Positions 51,748 to 64,000 of a stretch of DNA of 64,000 nucleotides are shown here, piece by piece. Under the pieces are notes generated by a model. That model had not been told where the DNA came from. It was given only the letters and a program-made list of their open reading frames with translations, and searched no databases. The position numbers were made by a program, and so were the translations under genes. Each line of letters begins with the position of its first letter. The first letter of the stretch is position 1. The stretch is from Neodontobutis hainanensis (Eukaryota; Chordata; Actinopteri; Gobiiformes; Odontobutidae), in assembly GCA_024349245.1 (NCBI GenBank), contig JALDNG010000805.1, forward strand, positions 21,021 to 85,020, read 5' to 3'.

Positions 51748-52869
51748 TTTTAAATTATATGTATTTTCTTGTTTATTCCTACGTTTTCGTCTGTGTTTTA
51801 AGCATACTTAACCGTTTTGCTTTTGTATTTATGAAAATGAGTCGTTGATATTTGTCGAAAACATTACCCGTTGATTCCGCATACAATTTTTGGCATCTAT
51901 GTCATTTTAACATCCTTAAGGCGTTTATTTTGTCTAAATGAATTTTCAGCTTTTAATAATGTACTATAACAACATTTTGCAGTTCTAAATAATTTAGATT
52001 GTCAAGATAAAATTTAAACAAAAACATGAACCATTAAAACTTTTGTCATTTACTCCACTGATGAAGGATAATGGTGAATCAGATTTTATCAAAATGCATC
52101 TAATCCGTATGGATGCCTAAGCTGTATGAATACTGAACTCAATTTTAAGCTTAAGATAAAAATATTTCAATTATATTAAAAATTTACAATCGATCAATTT
52201 AATACATGAAAGTATATGTTCCATGATTATAGTCAAAAACTAGATAAATTTATTCTTGAAAAATGGCTCTGGTTGATGTTTATCACCATATTTTTAAGCT
52301 TCTGTTTTTGATTAATTTAGCATATACCAGAGTGTTGCCTGCAATTCAATGTTGTTTTTTTGTTTGTTACCAATAATTTCCAAATAACTTAACGATTTCT
52401 CGATTTTTATTATTTATTTGTAACGTAAAAAATATGGATACTTTCTTTTATTTCGTTTCTGCTACCTTGATTTTGGAAATTAATTTTATATTTTAGATAA
52501 TTAGTTTTATGCTAAAAAAGAATGAGATAAATGTTTTCGCCAATCGTCTTGTGTCTCAAATTCTCGGGCGTTTATTATTTTGAATAGTTTTTTTCAACTA
52601 TTATATTTTAATAGTATATTTGTCTGGTGGCGTCGTGCTAGATATTAATTTTAAATATAATCATTTAAAAGGAAACTCTAAATGAATCTGGCATTTGAGT
52701 GCGTTTTCAAAATTTAGCTCACCTTTCATTTTACTAAAAAAGGCTCAATGTGTATGAGATAAGTTTTTTTAAATTTGACTACCATGTTTTGGCGTCAAAA
52801 ATTATCGAATAAATCTCTTTTAAGAAATCTTTAAATATCTATGGAAATAAAATAAGTCATCCTCGAACA

Positions 52870-53330
52870 CGGAAAAAAAATTCATAGCGAAAATTCCGCC
52901 ATTATATCCTTAAAGATCCCAAACTCCACATTCATTTTTGCAAAAATTCCCTCATTCGTCCATTCCGGTTGTTTCAACGTTATTTACGAGTTTTGTTTAA
53001 AAGACATTAAATATTGAGCTTTTTTAACGATATGATACGATGCTTAAATAGAAATATGAGAGTAATTTTACGAACTGAATCGAAAACTTACGGGGTTTTA
53101 AAACATTTCAAACGAGGATTTTTAATTTCAATACCCATGAAAGCAGTTTTAATTATTTTTATGTTAAAACTGAGAGTTTTTATTTTTTATCAAACTTATT
53201 TTATTTGTTTGCGATATACTGCGATAAGGCTAGAAATAATGTTTCAGATCATTCGAAACTCAAACGTCCAAAAGTACGGGACAGATATGCTTCTTCATAA
53301 TTTTGAGAGCCTAAACATTTAAGTGTTATT
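52870..53330. other. Coding-potential stretch, both strands open
   Basis: The plus strand is open for 102 codons at 53014-53322 (first ATG at 53032, MIRCLNRNMRVILRTESK) and for over 50 codons before that in another frame. The minus strand reads GSQNYEEAYLSRTFGRLS near 53300 and LKQPEWTNEGIFAKMNVEFG near 52930. The composition is coding-like, but neither strand gives a complete spliced model. Confidence 0.25.
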
Positions 53331-54500
53331 AGCTTAAAAGATTTTACTCTCAACTCGTGTGACAATCCATTTCATATACGTAATTTTATGTCTAACTACT
53401 TGAAATAAACTGATAAATTTTTGTCTATTACAAGTAAAAAATGAAATTTAAGCTAGTCTCAGCCTCAAACATTCAATTATTTTGAAGCTCATAGAGTAAT
53501 TTTCAGCCTATTGTATAAATAACCGTGGTCTGTCGTACTTTGGTAATTTCAAAACAAATTAAACCTTCATATCTTTATAGTTTTATTAATTATTTGAATT
53601 TCGGATTTGACATTCAATGATGATATGATTCGATATTTTAACTAAACTTTATTTCCATGTACTTAAAAAGCTCTATTTAGAGAATACTAAGGGTACAAAA
53701 TCATTGAATTTATTTAAGACTCTTTTTGCGATATAATGAATATTTATTCAAGATTCAAATCAATTTTACAAGTTTATTCGAAAATTTTCAGGAATTTTTG
53801 CATAATTTATATCATTATCGTGTGCAACTTTAAAACTCTTAATAATAGATGCGAATGGATACAACACGAACATTCTTAACAGTGGTAACCATTATCCTGG
53901 AAGTGGAGACACTAATTTCATCAACGTTGCAATAATTATTCATAATCACAATTTAAAACTGCAGTAGTATGAATGATTCAGGTAAAGCTCTTATTTACCT
54001 CGTTTATGATCTAAGGCAGTCGATAGAAGCATTGTTTACGATCTTTAAGATTAATTATAGTCTAGTACGAGAAATTGTTAAAAAGTAGATAAATGCAGAG
54101 ACTGCGCAAAATCTTTTTAACGTGTAACATACAAAATGTAGGTTTTTGAAGACGCCATTTCCCAATTTTAGCACTGTTATTTAACTCTGGTTCCATTTTA
54201 AAATTGATCAAAACGGTTTTATAACATTCAAGTTAGTTTAATTTTTAAATTCTACTTCCAAGGTAGTTAGAAGATATTCAGTTTTGAAAATTTTCAATTC
54301 ACCTAACAATATTATTTTTTAAAGAATATACACAGTGATGTTATAATCAGATTTTACTGACTCTCAAAATTTACATCATTTATGAAACTTTATGAATGGT
54401 AAAATAAAAAATGAGGAGAATTCATTTCAGGGATTTGTTTCATTGTTAATTATCCCTCCCGTTGGAGGTGTAGCCATTTAAATATGAGGAGACTGCGCAT

Positions 54501-54560
54501 TATAGGGATAGTCTTCAAAAGATTTTCTCAAAATCATAAGCTAATACTCGTATCCCTATA
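54501..54560. repeat. Inverted repeat, 10-bp arms, 40-nt spacer
   Basis: TATAGGGATA at 54501-54510 is mirrored by TATCCCTATA at 54551-54560 and could form a hairpin. It lies in a less AT-rich patch (54430-54600). I see no gene edge or element boundary that explains it. Confidence 0.5.
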
Positions 54561-55356
54561 GTTTATTATGAGACAACTTATCAAAGGGACGAATTCTTTT
54601 GGAAATCGCATGTATAATTTTACACAACGAAACAACCCTTAGGTGGGTAGATTTTCAAAAACCAGCCCATTTTAACTATGGATTTAAATTTCCCTTATCA
54701 AGCTAATATATACTTTACTTTAGCCTGAGTGCATATTCTGAAAGAATTATGGGAATAACGTCAAAATTGAAAATAGGTGAAATTTATATTCTTTCAAAAG
54801 TGGTTTTTTCAGAATAAATGGAAAATAGCTTTTAATTTTACAAGCTATACAAAGGATTTATCATTTCAACCAAAATATCTAATATTATTAATTTTCTTTT
54901 GTTTAGAAGTTGGATTGTTATGCTATGCTAAACAGAAAAAAATGTTTAAATCCATCTGGATATGTGATAAAAAAGGGATATCAAATATTTTTCACTTTTC
55001 GTTGATAAAATAATATTTTAAACGATAATTCAATAAATTTTAATTCAAATTCGCGCAAGCCTTTTCTCGCGTAATGAGGCGCATGCCTACCTATTCCTAC
55101 GTTTTATATATATTTATCAACTTGATTAAAATTTGGCGTAATTCTTCATGTATCGGCAATTCACATGAGTTTATTATACTTTAAAGAGTTAGATTAACTT
55201 TATATTTCTGTAGAGGAATCCATCTTTCGCGACTGCGTCACCGCACAGCCTGAAAATCAATTAATTTCTTGATAAATTATCGAAAAATTATCCAATATAA
55301 CAACTACTGTCTCTGTTATTTTCAAAAAAAAATTATTTAAATAAGACTTAGAAAAA

Positions 55357-55524
55357 ATGATGTTTTTCTATTATCAAATGAATCGATATGAGTTTTATGA
55401 ATTAGCGCGCATGATTTATTATGATTCAGCCATTAAAACGGATTTTGAAAACCACGTCCAGCTTCATTCTATCACAAACACAAACCGGAAGGTCAATAAA
55501 CGCGAGAACAGTATGAGAAATTGA
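55357..55524 (+). CDS. Small hypothetical ORF, 55 residues
   Basis: ATG to TGA with strongly coding-like codons: YEFYELARMIYYDSAIKTDF, then a polar tail rich in Asn, Lys and Arg. The stretch has more G+C than its flanks. No family is recognised; it may be a terminal exon of a larger gene or a small protein. Confidence 0.35.
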   Translation: MMFFYYQMNRYEFYELARMIYYDSAIKTDFENHVQLHSITNTNRKVNKRENSMRN

Positions 55525-57588
55525 AGATCTTATATTCTCTAAGATCTATTTCAGATGACCCTGTAAAAGATTTTCATGCATGATAGAACTTGTTTTTTGT
55601 TTTAAAATTACTTTAAAATCTTTAATCTGGTTTTGGTGGCGAAAAACTCTGAGTCTTTCAACTCACTCTTTAATTCAAAATAACTATTATACTTCAACTC
55701 GAGAATTTCGTAAAAATGAACTTATTTTAAATAGCGGTTTTCTATGACTTATTATAACCATATATCTATCCTCTATTATTATGTTCATTATCGAGATTAA
55801 CTTGATTTTAATAGTGATAGATAAAAATTTTGATAAAGGTAGCTTTTTCAGCTAACGAACTTTTCAAATATTAAAGCCACAAAACTTACACGTAGTGGAG
55901 TAATGAGTAAATTATAAAAGATTTAAAAAAAACTGTTTTTGGATTCGAACAAAGCTAAGTTAAAGATTATTTTCAAAACTCAAAAATGATTCATAAAAAT
56001 ATGAAAATATTTTGTATTACTGAAAGAAAAACAATGTTTTTGAATTTTTTATATTTTTAGGTTATTTCACATATGATTGCTATTATAATGAAAAGACGTG
56101 CGCACTAACGCCAATTTCATAAATGGTATGTGAAAGCTAACTTTTGAAATTTTAAACATTAAAAGCATGCAAGGGTAATATTTATTGCGTATCTATTATT
56201 TAAATGGCTCATTAAAATTATCTTAACATGAGTGCATTTAAGAGGTATGGATAGATAAGAATAGGTGATTCAAATTTCCAAAAATGTTTGACTATCCTAA
56301 AGGTAGAATAGAAATCGCCGTAAATTTTGAGCTAGCCACACTAATCGTAAATATAATGTAATTGTAATTTCTTTTGAAATTAAAATATTTAAAATTTTAA
56401 AACCATTATAAATTCTGAATTCGATTTAATCAGAGGTGATGTGAATTTTACAATAAATAGCTACATTTTTCCAAACAAAAATTTTAAACTTTAACAGAAT
56501 AAAAAATTAAAACTAACTGATGGAAATTTTGAAGAAAACCTCTTTCGATTTTTATTTCTCGTCTGTAACAATATAACAAAACCAACGTGCATGTCGTACA
56601 AAGTTAAGAAGGGGCTTAAATATTATTGAGACTATAACATGATCAAAAATTTATCAGGTTCATAAACGAGTTTTGATAATTTATTATTGTTATATTAAGG
56701 CATAAATCTTAATTAGGGCTGCTTTATCCTGATATCTAATTGTTTAACTGCCTATTTGATTAAGTTAAAATGTTAATTTATAACGAGGCGATTGTTTGAA
56801 TTTCTAATGAATTAAATAGATACATTCATATTAAAAAACGATAAAGAATTTCTTATTTTAACAAAATTCTAAGTATAGTAGAGGCAAGATACAAAGGAAA
56901 TTGACATTTAAAATGTTGGAAGATTATTTTTATGGGAAAATATAAACAACAACCGACCCATAAATAGCTCGAGATTGTTATCAAACATTTTTTTTTGAAA
57001 ACTAAAATAATATTTTATTTACATTTATTTTCATGAAATATCATAAATCTTATTTATGGATCTGTTTTTATTTTACGCACATGCTAATTCGTTGTCGAGC
57101 AGGCGTTTTAATTATTTTACGATATGAACAATTAGTTAAACAGAGAATCAAACAACTGAAACGATAATAACAGTATCTCTTTTTATATGTTTTAACACTC
57201 ATTCAATAGTTTGACGGTTAATCGAACGCAAGCACGAGGCTTTTATTGTTCATTCGTAATCACCTGAATGGGTGCGAATTTCATCAACAAACATCGCGAG
57301 TAACAGTTATGATTTTTGTTTATTATCGTATTTTTAAACTTTTAACATGTTTTTCAACCTTATTTTATGTACATTGTGTTAAAATCGTAGTCAGGTACAC
57401 ATAAACCGTGTTTAAAATTAACGGCATCTAACCTAGCAATTTAGTTGATAAAATTAAGCATAGTTTTTTGTTTTTATTCTTACCTGGAGGTAAAATACAA
57501 CTTATTTATGTTTTATTTAGATTTCAGGTATATATGTTAATATTAATTAAATGATAACGCGCACGTACAGGTTGAACGAAACAAATCG

Positions 57589-58357
57589 ATGGTTTTATCA
57601 TTATTTAAAAAATGGAAAATTCGTTTCAGTAAAAGTATTCCAAGCAAAAAAAATATACGGATCGAGCAAGGCTTAAAAAAGTATAATTGCACCGCTCACA
57701 TTACATCGCTTTTCGCGCACGCACCAATAATGTCTTTAAATACTCGAGCTATGAGCCTTGATCAAAAACCAGAGCTTACTGACGTTTGTCGCGTAATTCC
57801 TCTTGAACGAGTAAACGTAATTGTGCATCATAACTTAGGTCAACTATGAGGAGAAAAGCGTAACCTTCGGTTGTCATTTGACTCCTACCCAAGTCCAAAA
57901 CAAACCGAAAATAACATGGGAGGCCAATCATCAAAAACTCTACACATTGATAATGACAGGTCAATATATTTTTTATCTTCAGATCCCGACGCCCCCTCTA
58001 GATCAGATCCAAAATATAGGGAATGGTTGCATTGGATGGTGATAAATATTCCTGGTGATAACGTCAACCAAGGCGAGGAATGCTTTGGGTATGTTGGTGC
58101 GGGGCCACCTCCAAATACGTCCCATCATAGATACATTTTTTTAGTGTATCAACAAAAGCGAAAAATCGTTTTTAAAGAACAAAAGAGATCTGATACGTTT
58201 TTTTTCATATAATCATAGTGACTCTCGTGGGCGGCCTTGCCAAAAAGCTGCAAAGATCGCCGACGATTACGAACTTGGTGAACCACAATTCATAAACTTT
58301 TTTTACGCCGAGTACGACGATTATGTGCCTGTCTTATACAAAAAACTGAAGGAATAA
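57589..58357 (+). CDS. Phosphatidylethanolamine-binding protein (PEBP/RKIP family), 4 exons
   Basis: Exons 57589-57816, 57839-57959, 57983-58196 and 58219-58357 join in phase to 233 residues. The introns are 22, 23 and 22 nt, all GT-AG. Without splicing the frame breaks exactly inside conserved motifs. The spliced protein has the family landmarks in order: LTPTQV (about residue 90), DPDAPSRSDPKYREWLHW (the ligand-pocket signature, about residues 116-133), HRYIFLVYQQ, and the terminal NFFYAEYDDYVPVLY. PEBPs are soluble proteins that bind anionic phospholipid head groups; animal members modulate kinase signalling. The family is usually 180-210 residues. The extra N-terminal 50 or so residues are basic and could be a targeting peptide, or the real start may be a later ATG such as in MSLNTRAMSLDQKP. 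The frame is open upstream to 57547, and the ATG at 57589 is its first. The stop TAA sits where PEBPs normally end. Gln is always CAA and Trp always TGG. Confidence 0.93.
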
Positions 58358-58488
58358 TTTAGTAGTTATCGATGCGTAATATTCATCGAGTGGTTCATTT
58401 TATCTTAGATGTGCATATTCTTTTTGACGTGTATTTTTTTAATTTAACTATCTTTTTGGTTTTATGTTTTTATTCAATTTAAAAACGC

Positions 58489-58494
58489 AATAAA
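58489..58494 (+). promoter_or_regulatory. Possible polyadenylation signal of the PEBP gene
   Basis: An AATAAA hexamer lies about 130 nt after the PEBP stop codon, a usual distance for a cleavage and polyadenylation signal. The hexamer is frequent by chance in sequence this AT-rich, so the support is position only. Confidence 0.35.
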
Positions 58495-58499
58495 GAATG

Positions 58500-61160
58500 A
58501 TCTTCTTACCACGTACTTCTGAAGACAAGTTATATTTTAATTCATGGTGTTTAACTGCATTTGCCATGTTTTTTCAACCTTTAAAATAATCTGAATAAAT
58601 ATTTGTTACATATTTTTTGATTATTTTAGGCCATCGGTACTGTAGCATTTAAGTGAAATGCTTGAATCGCCGTCACGTTAGGATATTGATTTTATTTTAT
58701 GTAAATATAGAATTTTTCTGTAATGTGTACTTATGAAAGATTATGTCATTTTTTTAAGAAAAGTTTTGATATAATAGTGTTTTGTTTCATTTAACTGATT
58801 ATTTGTAACATGATTGGATTTTAAGGAATTTATTTTGTTTTTGTAGGTTCTTAATTGTCAATTCGAGATAATCTTAAGCTTATGTCAACGGACTGATTGA
58901 GTGGGATTGAGATTATTTTTAAATAAAGAGGCGAAAGTTAAATTTTGAAATTAAGAGTAATCTTTCTGGTCTGATTCCAACCTATGTTCAATATCTGGTA
59001 GGGACAAGGAAGGCAATCGCCAGTATGATAACTGTCCAAACTCGTGTTTATGTTGTATAATTATCTTATAAACGCCCATATTAGTTTTCATCGTTCTTGG
59101 ATAGGAAATCAGACGAGTGTCATAATCTTTATACCTCGCAAATATTTATCCATTTTGAGTAAATACTAAATTCCGTCGGTGAGAGGGGAAATAATTTAAA
59201 ACTTCTAATTTGAGTTAAACGGCAATTTTATATTTATCATGGTCTAGGGAGAATGGTTTTTTGTGTTTTATAACTAAAGAGGAGATGTGCCGCGTATAAA
59301 TACGTTCTCTATCAAAGGATGGTAAACTCAATAGTGAATAACTTTTTATATTTTCTGTAGATTTAAAACTCCATCTAAATGGATACCGAATTAGTGAGGT
59401 CTTCTATTTGAATAATAATCATTTTTGATCGAAAAGATGGCTATTCTAATGTATCTGAATCTTAAGTCGTTATGAAAAATTCAAGTAAAGATCAAAATTA
59501 TTGTTGCCGAAATAAGCGACAACACTCAGCATATCAAGTGATATACCAAAAGATTGAAAAAATGACAAGAAATTCCGAAGTTCAAACAGAACAAGGAAAT
59601 GGATTTTTTTGTACTTCTTAAAATTAAGAGCATTTTGATTTAAATTTAAATATTGCTTATAAGTGAGCAAACAAAAATTTACGCCTTCAAAAATTAATGT
59701 ACAAGCATTGCTTTTATTCAAACTCAATAAAAAAAGATGTGTTCTCTAAAATCGGCAGTCAAAGTGTACCTTTTAAACAAAATAAATTCACAATTGAAAA
59801 TAAGAGCTCTATCTCGAGTTACGAACATAGATAAGGGGTAAAAATAGATTCGGAAATTACGCCCGAAAGAGTACAGTATTGAGATAACGATGTGCCATTT
59901 AACGACCGCCTAATATTGACTTCTATTTAACTGACTAAAATATTTTAACGATTTAAAATCCTCAAAATTAAGAGTAAGAGGGTAAAAATATTTTTAGTTT
60001 GAATTCGAATACGGCCTATACATTTGCATGGATAGGGTATAGTGGCTCACAATAAATGCAATATTTTTAATTTAATTTACTCACTCTGGGACTAATTTTT
60101 AAGATAGTTTATCTTTATGAAGTTCGTTATTTATGTCAGAATTTTTATATTGAAATGTACTATTTATAACTTGAGAAACAAGCTCAACACTATAAGTACA
60201 AATTACATGTTTTAAGATGGTTACATCTTTCTATAAATATTTTTATGTCATTTCTATCTTTGCATGTTTAAGGAAACATATTAGTCGCTGAAAACATGTA
60301 TTTATTTTTTATTTTCGGTTCAATGTAAAAAACTAACTTCCCCAACTTTCTGCGATTAAAAATATTATTAAAGCCCATAGAATAATGGATCTCTTCCGTC
60401 AAAATTACATCACAGATAAAAAGTATAACGATGAGGATTAAAAACAATAAATCAATCTTTCTATAACCGTCTTCTCGAGTTTTATTCATTTACACTTTCA
60501 AACATCATGAAGATCGTTTCTTAATTAAAATTTACAATAACATCATGAATACTTAATTTTAAATCATCAGTTAAAATCTCCGCCGTTTTTGTCGAACCTT
60601 TTCGCGTTTTATCGTTCCTGAAATTCGTGTGGTAACTTTTGATGCTTTTTTCGTTATGGTTTTTCATTTTTAAAATTAAACTGTAGAATATCAACAATAT
60701 TTAAGTTAACCACTCATTATAAAAACTGAATAAAATTATAACTGATACCGTGGAATTGAATGTATACTCAATCCCTCCGATTCAACAACATCTGTCTCCT
60801 CAATTGTACCTTTATGAATATGTTTAAAATTCATTTATATTTACATTATTTAGTGAAATGTCCTTTGTAAATTTAAATTTAAAAAATAGTGTTATAGCTA
60901 AATATATAGTTGAAAGTAGCCTGTTTCCCAATTTTTACTATGTTGTAATACGATGCATTAAAACTATTTGTGAATTTTTTTGAGCATAAAAACATAACAA
61001 ATTCAATTATCAAACAAAATGGAAAATTTATTCAACACTTGCAATTTAATTTCGTTTCGTTCTTATAATTTTCGATGAGCGTTTTATAGGGTTCCCCATT
61101 AATCATCAACCAAATCATATTAATAAGTAGATTATATCAAAAAATTTGAACAATTATTCA
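58500..61160. other. AT-rich DNA between the PEBP gene and the transposase relic
   Basis: No supported gene. Minus frames at 59470-59727 (85 codons) and 60268-60489 (73 codons) lack homology and splice support. Confidence 0.4.
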
Positions 61161-61163
61161 AAA

Positions 61164-61990
61164 ATGACATCAGGCGAAGAAGGCAAATAAAAAGTCTTTA
61201 AAAGTGAAACATTGTTAAAACAAACAGGGATATTTTTTAAATTGCCGGAATCATCAAAATCTCGTAAATCGCTGCATAAAGAAATTAAATATTTTGAAAC
61301 TGAGAATCGTAACTTTTCGGATATGAAAAAGGCAGCTGGAAGAAAAGAAAGAACAAATCAGGACTGCAACGGGAAATTCGATATATTCTTGGTGGAGACA
61401 ATTCACTGGCATAGATTGGTAGGATAGGTTGCTTTCTGTATCTTTGTCGAAGTCTCAAATACACCGAGAGCTTAAAACCATGAAGAAAGCACAAAAATGT
61501 CTCAAGAAAATCGCTTATGTTCTGCTTGTGAAAACATCACTTTTAGAAATTTACTTGCCATCAAAATCCATTCGATCTATAAATCGTGTGGTTTTGGTTA
61601 TTGATGAAATAGTATTTATATTCACAATTATATAAATTAAAGGAAGTGGATAATTGGTACTTATGCTGTAATGCGTTAAACAAAAGAAAGAGTGCGAACA
61701 ATTTCCTCGTGCCCAATTATTTCAATAAACTGGAATTTACATTAAAAATTTTTAAAATAAGGATTTAAAAATAATTATTTTGGGAATTTTAAAAATGACA
61801 CAAAAAAATTGTGAAAATTTTCTTTGTCGTTGAAATTGAAAATGTTAGGTTTCACCACTGTGACTGACGCGATCACATATTTTTTTGATAAAAGGGAATC
61901 GTGCTCTTTTGTTTGTCTCCACACTCTCTGGATACGAATCCCATTGAAATTATTTTTGTTCCGAAATCAAAATAAAAAATAAATGAGATT
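61164..61990 (+). mobile_element. Broken Tc1/mariner transposase
   Basis: Reading from the ATG at 61164, one frame (with an in-frame TAA at 61188) runs to 61427 and contains AAGRKERTNQDCNGK, like a transposase linker. The next frame, 61429-61635, has LSKSQIHRELKTMKKAQK, matching the Tc1 motif in which a Ser/Thr-rich helix is followed by hRELK, and then VLVIDEIVF at the position of the first catalytic Asp with DE. Further on, 61916-61957 reads SPHSLDTNPIEIIF, the counterpart of the SPDLNPIE motif carrying the second Asp. Frame changes and stops separate the pieces, so no intact transposase is made. A GT-AG pair 34 nt apart could join the first two parts. Terminal inverted repeats were not recognised. 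Confidence 0.6.
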
Positions 61991-61999
61991 AAAGGGCCA

Positions 62000-64000
62000 A
62001 TGATAGTTACAGCTTTTGGACGACGTAAGTCCTATTATGGACCACCCAAGAACCGAAATTTTACCTTCATATAATGACAGTTTTTGGGGAAGACTATGGA
62101 GCATAACTCATCGTTGGATTCATTGATTGTTGTTTCATTTTTACATTGAATTTAAAAAATATTTTTTTTCTTTCATTTGTTTTTTCAACTAAAATTTCGT
62201 TAATTCGTGCATCATTAATGGGATTTGGTTTATCATTCAAGGGTAACAACGTTGTACTTCTGTTTTCATATGTAAAAAGAGGGAAAAAAGTTCACAAATT
62301 AATTTATGTTCAGTATTTTATTAGGATTCATTATCAAGCTTAGAATTCAATAAATTTAAAATTGGTATAACTTCTTTTATATCGTAAATTACGATCATTT
62401 AATTTACCCATATGTGTTTTATTCATCATATAATCCAGCTGACATTGAATTTAATTAAAGTAAAAATAAACTATTTCCACACGATATTTATCTTTATATG
62501 AAAATAGCGGGATATTTTTTTTATTTATTTGCCACTTTTTAAAGAATTACCAGTTTTGAAGCAAATGATTAGAATTCACTTAGATATAACGTGTGATTTT
62601 TAACATACATTCAATAAAATCGCAAGCATGAGCAATATGCAAATAATTTATTAAAAATTTAAAATATAGCAAGTTCTTCAGTGAGTGTAATCTGAGTTGA
62701 CAATTCAATTTTATTTGTTAAACCATATGAAGTGGAACAATTTCTATTTTCAATGGGCACGCGCGAGAATAAAAACTGGTCTCATATTAAATTCAATATT
62801 TTATCAGCTTTATCTTATCATATATAAATAATATTCAAATTTTAAACAACATCATAGTACATTTAATATTTTATCACAAGAAATTATCATCAGCATCTTT
62901 CTCATAAAAACGTATTGTGATGCAATTAGGTGAATCAGCCTGAATTGCCTATGAAGATTTTATAATCAGGACTAATCGTAAGTTTTAACCTGTTTTAATT
63001 TAAAAAACGCAGTTCTTCACCTTAAAACACTTGCAAAATTTCTGCGGTACGTAAATATTTAAACGTATAGCGCATGTCATATATTCTATGTCATCTTGTC
63101 ACATAAATACAGTGTTTAATTTAAAAGTCGTGGAGAAGTATAAAATCTGGACATTTTAGTTGGCTGATGAATGCCTTCATGTTTAAAATTTTGTTTTCTA
63201 CTTTAAAAGTTTTCAAAATCATGGAGGTCTTTTTATTTGTTCAAACAATAGATACAAGTGATAACGATTTTACAATTGCGCAAAATGGAGAGAAAAATAA
63301 TAAAATATGTTTCATTGTAAAGTTTTTATGCGCGGTAGTATACCACTATTAAAAAAACATTCCATACTTCACTAAACTAGTATTAAACTGGCTACTTAAG
63401 AAATGACGGTTATTGAAATAATAACCTCAATAAATACCTAAGAATTCCTATTTTTATGGCTCTTTTGAACTTTAAGCCTGCGTAAGCTGAGTTATTATCT
63501 TGTGACCAATTTTCTTGATTTTTATGGCCATTTTAAAGTCACGTGGAAGAACTGGAAAAGATTATGACGTCTAATTTGCAAAATTATGAATCGAAAATTT
63601 TGTAACTGACGACTTAGTCTGATTTAAATGAAGGTAGAAACAACAGGAAAAGAGAATGAAAGTATATTTGTGCGTGACTTTATCAAATTATTTATATTTA
63701 AGAGTGCTACCATTCTACCTTATAGTCGTATACTTTAGGAATGAACTCCTGAAAAATAATGAATTTCTAGAATTTTGAAATAATTTTCATGAGAATTCAT
63801 GTAAATTTTATGATGGGTTTTGAGATATGAAAATCAGTTATCATTTCGAGAATAGAACATAGAAACAAATTCTGGTGCCCCGAGCTGATATGTCTTTTCA
63901 AGTTGACCCAAACTTTCAAAGCTCCTTCCGCGAGTGGAACTACGTATCAAAAATGAATTACTCTTGAGGTATCCTTTCTCCACGGAATTCGATTCTTTCA
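62000..64000. other. AT-rich right end of the window, nothing recognised
   Basis: Frames at 62146-62343 and 63167-63352 are short and without homology. The last 150 bases are somewhat less AT-rich and could enter a gene that continues beyond the window. Confidence 0.4.

Noticed and set aside
57776..58067. Minus-strand open frames opposite the PEBP gene.
   Set aside because: Shadows of a homology-confirmed plus-strand gene.
57871..58212. Unspliced 113-codon frame over the PEBP core.
   Set aside because: It covers the PEBP core only by reading through two tiny introns; the residues before DPDAPSR and after KRSDT are intron or wrong frame.
1..64000. tRNA, rRNA, CRISPR arrays, bacterial promoters and phage genes.
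   Set aside because: Looked for typical motifs by eye and saw none; the intron-bearing gene structure argues against a prokaryotic source.

Overview
The window looks like nuclear DNA of a small, AT-rich eukaryote, most likely an animal. I see no operons, no ribosome-binding sites, no tRNA or rRNA, no CRISPR array and no phage genes. Long open frames are almost absent, and most frames of 60 or more codons appear to be chance or shadows. Genes appear only when GT-AG introns are removed, and many of these introns are extremely short. In the one gene identified with near certainty, a phosphatidylethanolamine-binding protein at 57.6-58.4 kb, the three introns are 22, 23 and 22 nt. In a myotubularin-like gene at 40.1-42.2 kb, six introns are 21-24 nt. 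Among animals, introns this short are best known from dicyemid mesozoans; that assignment is inference. Gln and Trp in these two genes are written only with CAA/CAG and TGG, so the standard code applies and a ciliate is unlikely.

Layout. 0-40 kb is very AT-rich, with sparse candidate exons: a Tc1-like relic at 2.6 kb, channel-like exons at 5.5-7.0 kb (plus), an isolated C-terminal exon at 8.0 kb (minus), a multi-exon coding island at 14.2-15.9 kb (plus), a decayed tandem array of about 105-bp units at 22.8-23.9 kb, and coding-potential segments at 12.5, 30.1 and 35.5 kb. 40-45 kb holds two multi-exon minus-strand genes: the myotubularin-like pseudophosphatase and an unrecognised 147-residue protein. 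46-56 kb holds weaker candidates and, on the minus strand, a four-helix membrane protein with claudin-like features at 50.7-51.3 kb. 57.6-58.4 kb is the PEBP gene. 61.2-62.0 kb is a broken Tc1/mariner transposase.

The genes share no evident pathway; they are ordinary cellular genes scattered in AT-rich DNA. Without homology, both strands often look equally open. Entries resting only on open frames plus splice phase therefore carry low confidence, and the true exon content is probably higher than listed.
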